The notes beneath the pieces are model-generated. The model saw only the letters and a list, made by a program, of their open reading frames with translations, made no database searches and was not told the DNA's origin. Shown piece by piece: positions 53,619-59,807 of a stretch of DNA of 59,807 nucleotides. The translations under genes and the position numbers were made by a program. The DNA comes from Collinsella sp. OM04-5 (lineage in GTDB: Bacteria; Actinomycetota; Coriobacteriia; Coriobacteriales; Coriobacteriaceae). The DNA is taken from the NCBI RefSeq assembly GCF_003439125.1, contig NZ_QSUU01000016.1:1-59807 (forward strand), read 5' to 3'. The first letter of the stretch is position 1. Each line of letters opens with the position of its first letter.

Positions 53619-55100
53619 TTAGCGATGGAAGAAACCGCGGCGCTCAAACTTGGGCTCGCAGCACACGTTGATACCCAGTTTGCGCAGTACCGTCTCGTCC
53701 GTCGGCGAGATAATCACGCTAAAGAAGGCATCGCAACCGCGCAGCTGCTCCAGGCCCGAAAGGACGCGAGCGGCCGTCTCACTCGTGGCCGAGGTGATCG
53801 ACAGCGCCATAAGCGTCTCGTCGGTGTGGAGGCGCGGGTTTTTGCTGCCCAGGAAATGCGTCTTGAGCTTGCTGATGGGCTCGATCGCCTCATCGCTAAT
53901 GACCTCGAGCTCAAGGTCGACGCCCGAGACATGCTTGAGGGCGTTCATAATGAGCGAACTTGCGGCGCCCAGGCGCGTGGAGGTCTTACCGGTCACCACG
54001 GAGCCATCGGGCATGACCATGGCACCCACGGGACCACCCGTCAGCTGCTCCCTGGTGAGGGCCGCCGAGCGCGCCGGTGAGTAGTTCTTATCGATGCCGG
54101 CTTTCTTCATAATAATCTTGAGACGGTCGACTTGCTCATCGCCCACGCCGGTACGGCGCACATTTTCGACCGCGGTAAAGTAGCGGCGGACGATCTCCAT
54201 CTTGGAAGCGTCGCGGCAGGCATCGTCATCGGTGATGGCAAAGCCGACCATATTGACGCCCATGTCCGTAGGGCTCTGGTAGGGGCTCTTGCCCAGGATC
54301 TTTTCCATCAGGGCACGAACTACCGGGAAGGCCTCGACGTCGCGGTTGTAGTTGACCGTGGTCTTGTTGTAGGCCTCAAGGTGGAACGAATCGATGATAT
54401 TGGCGTCGTCGAGGTCAGCCGTGGCGGCCTCGTAGGCAATATTGACCGGATGCGTCAGAGGAAGATTCCAGACCGGGAAGGTCTCGAATTTGGCATAGCC
54501 GGCGGCGGTACCGTGCTTATGCTCGTGATACAGCTGCGAGAGGCAAGTGGCGAGCTTGCCCGAGCCAGGACCGGGCGCCGTCACGACGACGAGCGGACGG
54601 GTGGTCTCGACAAACTCGTTCTTGCCATAGCCGTCGTCGGACACGATCAGGTCGACGTCGTGCGGATAGCCCTCGATGGGATAGTGGAGCTTGGCGGGAA
54701 TGCCGAGCGCGTTCAGGCGGTTGCGGAACACATCGGCAGCGGGCTGGCCGGCGTACTGGGTGATGACCACGGCCGCGACAGCAAAGCCGTTGCCGCGGAA
54801 CAGGTCAACCAGGCGCAGCACATCCTCGTCATAGGTAATGCCAAGGTCACCACGAGCCTTGTTCTTCTCGATGTGGTTCGCGTTAATGGCGATGATGACC
54901 TCGACGTCGTCGGCTATGCTCTTGAGCATGCGAAACTTGCTGTCCGGCTCAAAACCCGGCAGCACGCGGCTCGCGTGATAGTCGTCAAACAGCTTGCCGC
55001 CAAACTCCAAATACAGCTTGCCGCCAAACTGCGAGATGCGCTCCTTAATATGAGCGGCCTGCAGCTCGATATACTTCGCGTTGTCGAAACCCTGGCGCAT
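53619..55100 (-). CDS. DUF1846 domain-containing protein
   Basis: Large conserved cytosolic protein of unproven function, common in gut Firmicutes and Actinobacteria. The 493 residues start MRQGFDNAKYIELQAAHIKER. A GGKLYLEFGGKLFDDYHASRVLPGF block and a P-loop-like VVVTAPGPGSGKLATCLSQLYHE near residue 180 suggest nucleotide or phosphate binding. TFPVWNLPLTHPVNIAYEAATADLDDANIID follows. The ATG at 55100 has GGGAGCC upstream; eight extra residues further up are unsupported. It is monocistronic. Confidence 0.9.
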   Translation of the reverse strand: MRQGFDNAKYIELQAAHIKERISQFGGKLYLEFGGKLFDDYHASRVLPGFEPDSKFRMLKSIADDVEVIIAINANHIEKNKARGDLGITYDEDVLRLVDLFRGNGFAVAAVVITQYAGQPAADVFRNRLNALGIPAKLHYPIEGYPHDVDLIVSDDGYGKNEFVETTRPLVVVTAPGPGSGKLATCLSQLYHEHKHGTAAGYAKFETFPVWNLPLTHPVNIAYEAATADLDDANIIDSFHLEAYNKTTVNYNRDVEAFPVVRALMEKILGKSPYQSPTDMGVNMVGFAITDDDACRDASKMEIVRRYFTAVENVRRTGVGDEQVDRLKIIMKKAGIDKNYSPARSAALTREQLTGGPVGAMVMPDGSVVTGKTSTRLGAASSLIMNALKHVSGVDLELEVISDEAIEPISKLKTHFLGSKNPRLHTDETLMALSITSATSETAARVLSGLEQLRGCDAFFSVIISPTDETVLRKLGINVCCEPKFERRGFFHR

Positions 55101-55207
55101 ATATGGCTCCCGTCCCGTTTCCATTTAATGTCTTAGGCGATTATAACGGAGCCTGCCCTCCCCGATGCCCAGGCCATCAACAGGCACCAACCAAACACGC
55201 CATCGAT

Positions 55208-55276
55208 AAGTTGCGGTGAAATAGCTCCTGTTTAACCCCTCAAGACGGCCAAACGGGAACTATTCCACCGCAACTT
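55208..55276. repeat. AGTTGCGGTGAAATA palindrome, copy B
   Basis: Arms AAGTTGCGGTGAAATAG and CTATTCCACCGCAACTT are those of copy A (15841-15908). The inner stem differs: CTCCTGTTT pairs with AAACGGGAA here, against CGG/CCG in copy A. It lies ~108 nt upstream of the DUF1846 gene. Confidence 0.75.
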
Positions 55277-55283
55277 CCCCTTT

Positions 55284-55500
55284 TGGCGCAAAGTAACCTG
55301 ACCCCTTTGCACCAACAGCAGAAACGTCGCGGGCAGAGAACGGACAGCGAACAGGCACCAGAGCGAGCAAGCCGCCCCCTGCGCCAACAATGGCAGCGCC
55401 GCAGGTTGAGCATAAGTCAGCGAAAGCCCACCAGAGCGAGCAAGGTGACGTGAAAGAGGAGGGCATGGCGCAAAGCAATCTGACACCTTTACACCAACAA
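55284..55500. repeat. Degenerate tandem repeats, partial copies of the structured element
   Basis: The block TGGCGCAAAG-N-AA-N-CTGACNCCTTTNCACCAACA occurs at 55284-55318 and 55466-55500. Between them a partial copy of the element (GGCAGCGCCGCAGG-TGAGCATAAGTCAGCGA...GTGACGTGAAAG, 55392-55455) lacks the 3' half. A weaker version lies at 55315-55380. This is a graveyard of decayed copies beside full copy B. Confidence 0.6.
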
Positions 55501-55508
55501 AGGCAGCG

Positions 55509-55674
55509 CCGCAGGATGAGCATAAGTCAGCGAGCGCCGTCCAGGACGTACAAGTTGGCATGAAAAAGGCAAGGCATAGACCTTTTGGTCATGCCTTGCC
55601 TTTTGAATGACAAATTGTCGTCCTGGGCGGCGCGCAGCGTCGACCGGTTCCGGCGTTTGGTAAAACGCCGGAAC
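55509..55674 (+). ncRNA. Candidate structured RNA element, copy B
   Basis: AGTCAGCGAGC is conserved (55526-55536). P1: GCCGTCCAGGACG pairs with CGTCCTGGGCGGC (55618-55630), one wobble. Inner stem TTGGCAT/ATGACAA. Bulged hairpin AAGGCAAGGCAT-A-GACC-TTTT-GGTC-ATGCCTTGCCTT. 3' hairpin CCGGCGTTT/AAACGCCGG with loop GGTA. The layout equals copy A (3549-3717) while stems are rewritten. The flanking word GCGCAGCGTCG is kept in both. Confidence 0.6.
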
Positions 55675-55728
55675 GCAAGTCGCCCCCTCCCGCGCACGGA
55701 ACGGGAGGAGGCTAAAGGTAGGAGTCTA

Positions 55729-55787
55729 CCGGTGGGGTTACCCCACCGGACAGACGATGACCAGGTGATCCTTTACAGGATCGTCAT
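55729..55787. terminator. Hairpin cluster at the 3' end of the arginine deiminase operon
   Basis: A perfect 21-nt palindrome CCGGTGGGGTTACCCCACCGG (55729-55749), then a stem of GATCC/GGATC extended by ATGAC/GTCAT (55757-55787). It begins 28 nt past the antiporter stop on the minus strand. No clear T tract follows, so it may protect the 3' end rather than terminate by itself. Confidence 0.5.
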
Positions 55788-55814
55788 GGTTTCCGTGGGG
55801 TACCCAAGGGGTAG

Positions 55815-57293
55815 TTAGAGCATCACGCAAGCGACGGTCAGGATGATGGCGCAGACGACGGAGAGAGCGACGATGAGCTTAAGAGCAAACTTGAGCCAGG
55901 TCGTCCACTCGATCTTGGCCAGAGCAAGACCGCCCATGATGGCGCCGGAGGTCGGGGTGAACAGGTTCACGACACCGATGGCGGCGGAGAAGATCATGAC
56001 CATGACCTCGGGCGAGAAGCCGAGCTTAACAGCCAGCGGTCCCATGATGGGCATGGAGACAGTAGCCATACCGGAGGTCGAGGGGATCAGGAAGGACAGG
56101 CCGAAGTAGACCAGGAAGCTCATGGGAGCGAAGATCACGCCGGACAGGCCAGCCAGAGCATTGGCGGCAGCGTCGAGGACGTAGACGTCGAGGCCGGTGC
56201 TAGCCATGAGGACGGAGATACCACGGGCGAGGGCGATGACGAGGACAACGGACATCATGTCGGCAGCGCCGGTGATGAAGGTGTTGACGATCTGCTTCTC
56301 GGACAGGCCGCCGATAATACCGATCAGGACAGCCATGAGGAAGAACCAGGTGGAAGCCTCGTCGAAGTACCACTGACCAATGGGCAGGCCGGTGATCAGG
56401 GCAGACCAGCCCTGAACGATGGCGTTACCGTCGGCGTCATAGACAGCGCCAGCATCGAAGAAGTTGGCGACGCCCTCGTTAAGGTCGGCCAGCGGGATGA
56501 AGCCGACGATCATGACGACGAAGGTGAAGGCAAAGGCGATCAGAACACCCTTCTGACGACCGGTGAGCTTGACCTCCTTGTGAACCTCGGAAGCAGCCTT
56601 GCCGTGAGCCTCTTCGGCGTCCTTGAGCTCCTGCATCGAAAGGATGGTGGAACCCTTGTCAGCCTTGACCTTCTTGGCATAGCTCATGACGAAGAGGATG
56701 GACATAACAGTGGTAACAATCCACAGGACGGCACCGAGGCCGATGATGATGGACTGGTTGACCTCAATGCCAACGCCAGTCAGAGCGTCAACGGCAGCAC
56801 CGACGGCAAACGGGTTAACCGTGGAGCCGAGGCAGCCGCAGCCAGCGCCGAGCAGGACGGTGGCAGCGCCGACCATGGGGTCGAAGCCAGCAGCCATCAT
56901 GGTGGCGGCGAGCAGGGCGTAGAAGGGAACGGTCTCCTCGCACATACCATAGGTGGTACCACCGAGGGAGAAGATGAACATCAGCACGGGAATGAGCATG
57001 ATCTCATTGCCCTTAAGCTTCTGCACCAGAACAGCAATGCCGTTGTCCAGGGCGCCGGTCTCGGTCATCATGCCGAGGAAGCCGCCGAGGATCATAACGA
57101 AGAGGCAGACGGGCAGAGCGTCAGCGAAGCCCTTGACCGGGGCGGTGCAGAAATCGCTCAAGCGGGCAGCGGTAACCGCGCCACCGGACGTACCGGAGAC
57201 GATAACGGTAACAACCGCGACGATTGCCAGCAGAGCAAGAAGAATGGTGAACGATGAAGGCATACCGCGCTTTTTCTTAGCGGTCTCAGTCAT
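55815..57293 (-). CDS. YfcC family permease, probable arginine/ornithine antiporter
   Basis: Membrane transporter of ~12 helices. The family includes basic amino acid antiporters, and its place after arcA and arcB points to arginine-ornithine exchange. In 492 residues it has a short Lys-rich head, FVMILGGFLGMMTETGALDNGI near residue 75, SLGGTTYGMCEETVPFYALL near residue 118, GAGCGCLGSTVNPFAVG near residue 155 and LSFLIPSTSGMATVSMPIMGPLA near residue 405. I chose ATG 57293 (GGGGGG nine bases upstream) over ATG 57302. It is the third gene of the arc set. Confidence 0.85.
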   Translation of the reverse strand: MTETAKKKRGMPSSFTILLALLAIVAVVTVIVSGTSGGAVTAARLSDFCTAPVKGFADALPVCLFVMILGGFLGMMTETGALDNGIAVLVQKLKGNEIMLIPVLMFIFSLGGTTYGMCEETVPFYALLAATMMAAGFDPMVGAATVLLGAGCGCLGSTVNPFAVGAAVDALTGVGIEVNQSIIIGLGAVLWIVTTVMSILFVMSYAKKVKADKGSTILSMQELKDAEEAHGKAASEVHKEVKLTGRQKGVLIAFAFTFVVMIVGFIPLADLNEGVANFFDAGAVYDADGNAIVQGWSALITGLPIGQWYFDEASTWFFLMAVLIGIIGGLSEKQIVNTFITGAADMMSVVLVIALARGISVLMASTGLDVYVLDAAANALAGLSGVIFAPMSFLVYFGLSFLIPSTSGMATVSMPIMGPLAVKLGFSPEVMVMIFSAAIGVVNLFTPTSGAIMGGLALAKIEWTTWLKFALKLIVALSVVCAIILTVACVML

Positions 57294-57388
57294 AGTTCTC
57301 ATCCCCCCTTCATAAATCATTTACTGATCTCGCCCGAAGCGGCTCTTCCGTGCCGTGCATGTCGCTCGGTGCGAGATTTTTACCAGAC

Positions 57389-57424
57389 AAAAGCGCTCGG
57401 GGTGCGCAGCAATGCACCCCGAGC
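57389..57424 (-). terminator. Terminator of arcB
   Basis: On the minus strand GCTCGGGGTGC pairs perfectly with GCACCCCGAGC and is followed by GCTTTTGTCTGG. It lies between arcB and the antiporter gene, so the antiporter may rely on readthrough or its own promoter. Confidence 0.75.
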
Positions 57425-57440
57425 GAGATGCTAGATGCTC

Positions 57441-58436
57441 TTACTTGAGCGTAGCGTACATGACAGCCTTGATGGTGTGCATGCGGTTCTCGGCCTCGTC
57501 GAAGACCTTGGAAGCGGGGCTCTCGAAGACCTCGTCGGTGACCTCCTGCTCGGTGATGCCGAACTGCTCGCACTTCTCGGCGCCAATCGTGGTGTTGGTG
57601 TCGTGGAAGCTGGGCAGGCAGTGCAGGAAGATGGCACCCGGGTTGGCCATAGCCATGACCTCGGAGGTAACGCGATACGGAGTGAGCTGAGCGATGCGCT
57701 CGGCCCAGACCTCGTCGGGCTCGCCCATGGAGACCCACACGTCGGTGTAGAGAACGTCGGCACCGGTGACGCCGTCCTTGACGTCGGTGGTCAGCTTGAT
57801 GGTGCAGCCGTTAGCCTCAGCGATGGGCTTGCAGGCCTCGATGACGTCGTCAGCGGGCATGCACTCCTCGGGGCCGCAGGCCACGAAGTTCATGCCGAGC
57901 TTGGAGCAGACGACCATGAGGGAGCGAGCGACGTTGTTCTTGCAGTCGCCCATGAAGACGAGGGTCTTGCCCTTGATGTCGTAGTTGAAGTTCTCCTGGA
58001 CGGTCAGGATATCGGCGAGCATCTGGGTGGGGTGCCACTCGGTGGTCAGGCCATTCCATACGGGCACGCCAGACTTAGCAGCGAGCTCCTCGACGTCGTC
58101 CTGGGCAAAGCCACGGAACTCGATGCCGTCATACATGCGGCCGAGAACGCGGGCGGTGTCCTCGATGGACTCCTTCTTGCCCATCTGGGACGAACCGGGA
58201 TCGAGGTAGGTGACGCCCATGCCAAGATCCATGCCGCCGACCTCGAAGGCGCAGCGGGTACGAGTGGAGGTCTTCTGGAAGAGCAGAACGATGTTCTTGC
58301 CCTCGAGATAGCGGTGAGGAACGCCGGCGCGCTTCATGTCCTTGAAGTTCTTGGAGAGCTTGAGCAGGTACTCGATCTCCTCGGTGGTGAGGTCGAGGAG
58401 CTTGAGGAAGCTACGGCCGGAGAGGTTAACACCCAT
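57441..58436 (-). CDS. arcB: Ornithine carbamoyltransferase (catabolic type by context)
   Basis: Converts citrulline and phosphate to ornithine and carbamoyl phosphate in the deiminase pathway (the same reaction works in synthesis as ArgF). In 331 residues: STRTR carbamoyl-phosphate site at 57-61, HPTQ at 135-138, the ornithine loop SMGEPDEVW, and FLHCLPSFHD near residue 270. The start at 58436 follows GAAAGGATTTGAACC. No carbamate kinase gene is seen in the window. Confidence 0.93.
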   Translation of the reverse strand: MGVNLSGRSFLKLLDLTTEEIEYLLKLSKNFKDMKRAGVPHRYLEGKNIVLLFQKTSTRTRCAFEVGGMDLGMGVTYLDPGSSQMGKKESIEDTARVLGRMYDGIEFRGFAQDDVEELAAKSGVPVWNGLTTEWHPTQMLADILTVQENFNYDIKGKTLVFMGDCKNNVARSLMVVCSKLGMNFVACGPEECMPADDVIEACKPIAEANGCTIKLTTDVKDGVTGADVLYTDVWVSMGEPDEVWAERIAQLTPYRVTSEVMAMANPGAIFLHCLPSFHDTNTTIGAEKCEQFGITEQEVTDEVFESPASKVFDEAENRMHTIKAVMYATLK

Positions 58437-58481
58437 GGTTCAAATCCTTTCGAAGAAATGAATTACGTAAGTATTAGTGTT

Positions 58482-58529
58482 GCCCGTTTGACGGGCGAAA
58501 CCGGTGCGGTTGTAGGGGGACCGCACCGG
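58482..58529 (-). terminator. Two hairpins between arcA and arcB
   Basis: CCGGTGCGGT/ACCGCACCGG (58501-58529) and GCCCGT/ACGGGC (58482-58496) follow the arcA stop. The minus-strand tail after the larger stem is TTTCGCC, so partial termination or mRNA processing could set a higher arcA level. Confidence 0.55.
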
Positions 58530-58541
58530 AAACGGAAAGAC

Positions 58542-59783
58542 TTAGAGGTCCTCGCGCCAGAAGGGCATGCTCATGCAGCGCGGGCCGCCGCGGCCGCGGG
58601 AGAGCTCGGCGGAGGGCACGACGAGAAGGTCCAGGCCCTCCTTGTACAGCACGTCGTTGGTGACGGTGTTGCGCGCGTAGACGCAGATCTTGCCGGGCTC
58701 GACGCACAGGGTGTTGGAGCCGTCGTTCCACTGCTCGCGGGAGGCCGCGATCGGGTCGCCGCCGCCGCAGGGGATCAGCTTGACCTGGTCGACGCCGGTG
58801 GCGTCCTCCAGGACGTGCTCGAGGGTGTCCTCGATCAGGCGGATGTTCACGTCGCCCGGGTTCTTGCCGGCGGTCAGCTCGTAGACGCGCAGGGTGCCCA
58901 TGATGGCGGGGTGGATCGTGAACTTATCGACGTCGATCTGGGTGAAGACCGTGTCGAGGTGCATGAAGGCGCGGGAGACCGGGATGTCGAAGGCCAGGAT
59001 GCGCTCGACCTTGGAGTCGGAGTTCCAGAAGATGTTCTGGGCCATGACGTCGATGGCGGCCGCCTGGGTGCGCTGGGAGATGCCGACGGCGAGGGTCTTC
59101 TCGTTGATGTTCAGCACGTCGCCGCCCTCGGTGTGGAACTGGCAGTCGCGGCGGAAGTACAGGGAGACGTCCTTGTAGTCGGGGTGGTACTTGAAGACGT
59201 ACTTGCCGTACAGGGTCTCGCGGTTGCGGGTGACCGAGTACATGCGGTTGAGGTTGACGCCCTCGCCGACGACCGCGAACGGGTCGCGGGTGAAGTAGAG
59301 GTTGGGCATCGGGTCGATGATCAGGTCGGACTCGGACTCGGAGTTGACCAGGGAGTCGAGGGTCGTGGACGCCGTGAGGGGCATGTCGATCTCGGCCTTG
59401 GTCATGCCGGCCATGGTCTTCTTGACGAACTCGAGGTTGTCCTCGATGGAGTCCAGCTTCTCGCGGACGATCTGCGGCATCTGCTGGCCGCGGATGCCTG
59501 CCTCGGCGATGTACTGGTCGGTGAACTCGGCGCGGGCGCCGGGGACCTGGTCGAACACCTCTGCGACGAGGTTCTCGAGGTAGAGCACCTCCACGCCCTG
59601 GTCCTTAAGGATCTGGGCGAAGGTGTCGTGCTCCTGCTGCGCGACCTCCAGGAACGGGACGTCGTCGAACAGGAGTCGCTCGAGCTCGTCGGGCGGCAGG
59701 TTGAGGAGCTCGTCGCCGGGACGGTGCAGGCAGACCTTCCTGAGCTTGCCGATCTCGGAAGGCACGTGCAGACCTTTCGTCAT
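58542..59783 (-). CDS. arcA: Arginine deiminase
   Basis: Hydrolyses arginine to citrulline and ammonia, giving ATP and acid resistance. The 413 residues contain LRKVCLHRPGDELLNL near residue 14, LYFTRDPFAVVG near residue 158, FHTEGGDVLNIN (catalytic His/Glu region) and the C-terminal active-site Cys403 in GGPRCMSMPF. The start at 59783 follows AAAGAAAGGTAGGAGGCC. The gene is the most GC-rich coding stretch of the window, with almost only C/G-ending codons. It is first of the arc genes; its promoter lies beyond the window. Confidence 0.96.
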   Translation of the reverse strand: MTKGLHVPSEIGKLRKVCLHRPGDELLNLPPDELERLLFDDVPFLEVAQQEHDTFAQILKDQGVEVLYLENLVAEVFDQVPGARAEFTDQYIAEAGIRGQQMPQIVREKLDSIEDNLEFVKKTMAGMTKAEIDMPLTASTTLDSLVNSESESDLIIDPMPNLYFTRDPFAVVGEGVNLNRMYSVTRNRETLYGKYVFKYHPDYKDVSLYFRRDCQFHTEGGDVLNINEKTLAVGISQRTQAAAIDVMAQNIFWNSDSKVERILAFDIPVSRAFMHLDTVFTQIDVDKFTIHPAIMGTLRVYELTAGKNPGDVNIRLIEDTLEHVLEDATGVDQVKLIPCGGGDPIAASREQWNDGSNTLCVEPGKICVYARNTVTNDVLYKEGLDLLVVPSAELSRGRGGPRCMSMPFWREDL

Positions 59784-59807
59784 GGCCTCCTACCTTTCTT
59801 TCGGGCC

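Larger units (their letters stand above)
55101..55814. other. 714-nt gene-free region between the DUF1846 and antiporter genes
   Basis: Holds palindrome copy B, the decayed tandem repeats, structured element copy B, and a run of small hairpins near 55685-55787. The minus-strand open frames here are artefacts of the repeats: no ribosome binding site, and Leu/Pro/Cys-rich with no family. Confidence 0.7.

Noticed and set aside
55232..55561. Minus-strand frames of 87-109 codons (Leu/Pro/Cys-rich)
   Set aside because: They read through the decayed tandem repeats; repeated peptide words follow the DNA repeat rather than a domain.

Overview
The window is a housekeeping-rich stretch of chromosome, about 60% GC, from an anaerobic high-GC Gram-positive bacterium. 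The protein sequences look like Coriobacteriia, most probably Collinsella or a close relative. This is an inference from protein character and gene content: a SepF/DivIVA/YggT division cluster, a dcw cluster with MraZ but no FtsA, an O2-independent gut-type gene set with cysteine desulfidase and arginine deiminase pathway, and a short S1 protein. I see no prophage, insertion sequence, CRISPR array, tRNA or rRNA.

Layout. 1-1180: RNase P RNA (minus) with palindromes. 1180-8300: rpsA, a HAD hydrolase, a cysteine desulfidase, rpiB and ndk. 6741-9920: argH, a small unannotated 56-aa reading frame, and argG. 10474-17285: a Cof-type HAD hydrolase, polA, an M18 aminopeptidase, yaaA and a membrane-anchored hypothetical protein. 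17357-19800: TPP riboswitch, thiC and thiD. 20053-23190: a GDSL hydrolase, a PARG-like macrodomain protein, a Bax-inhibitor-1 family protein and a small hypothetical. 23441-25995: pit, its DUF47 partner and a nitroreductase. 26161-28719: divIVA, yggT, sepF and yggS. 28839-34075: phoU, pstB, pstA, pstC, pstS and pgeF. 34286-49777: the dcw cluster on the minus strand, transcribed mraZ, rsmH, ftsL-like, ftsI, murF, mraY, murD, ftsW, murG, murC, murB, ftsQ, ftsZ; murE is missing. 50240-55100: xerD, pyrG, a winged-helix protein and a DUF1846 protein. 55815-59783: the arginine deiminase pathway (arcA, arcB, YfcC-type antiporter).

How the genes work together. The 34-50 kb block builds peptidoglycan precursors and the divisome. 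SepF, YggT and DivIVA nearby supply membrane anchoring of FtsZ and polar or septal growth. Two phosphate import systems (Pst and Pit) are present. argG/argH make arginine, while arcA/arcB/antiporter ferment it for ATP.

The most interesting signals are not in the genes but between them. Two divergent copies of a ~165-nt element (3549-3717 and 55509-55674) share no sequence in their long stems, yet those stems pair perfectly in both copies. The bulged GACC-UUUY-GGUC hairpin and flanking words are kept, which is what a conserved structured RNA looks like. Several other families of long intergenic palindromes are also present. The mraZ upstream region carries MraZ boxes, a near-consensus LexA box and a dyad that is shared with the ftsZ leader. 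No large novel protein system is visible.
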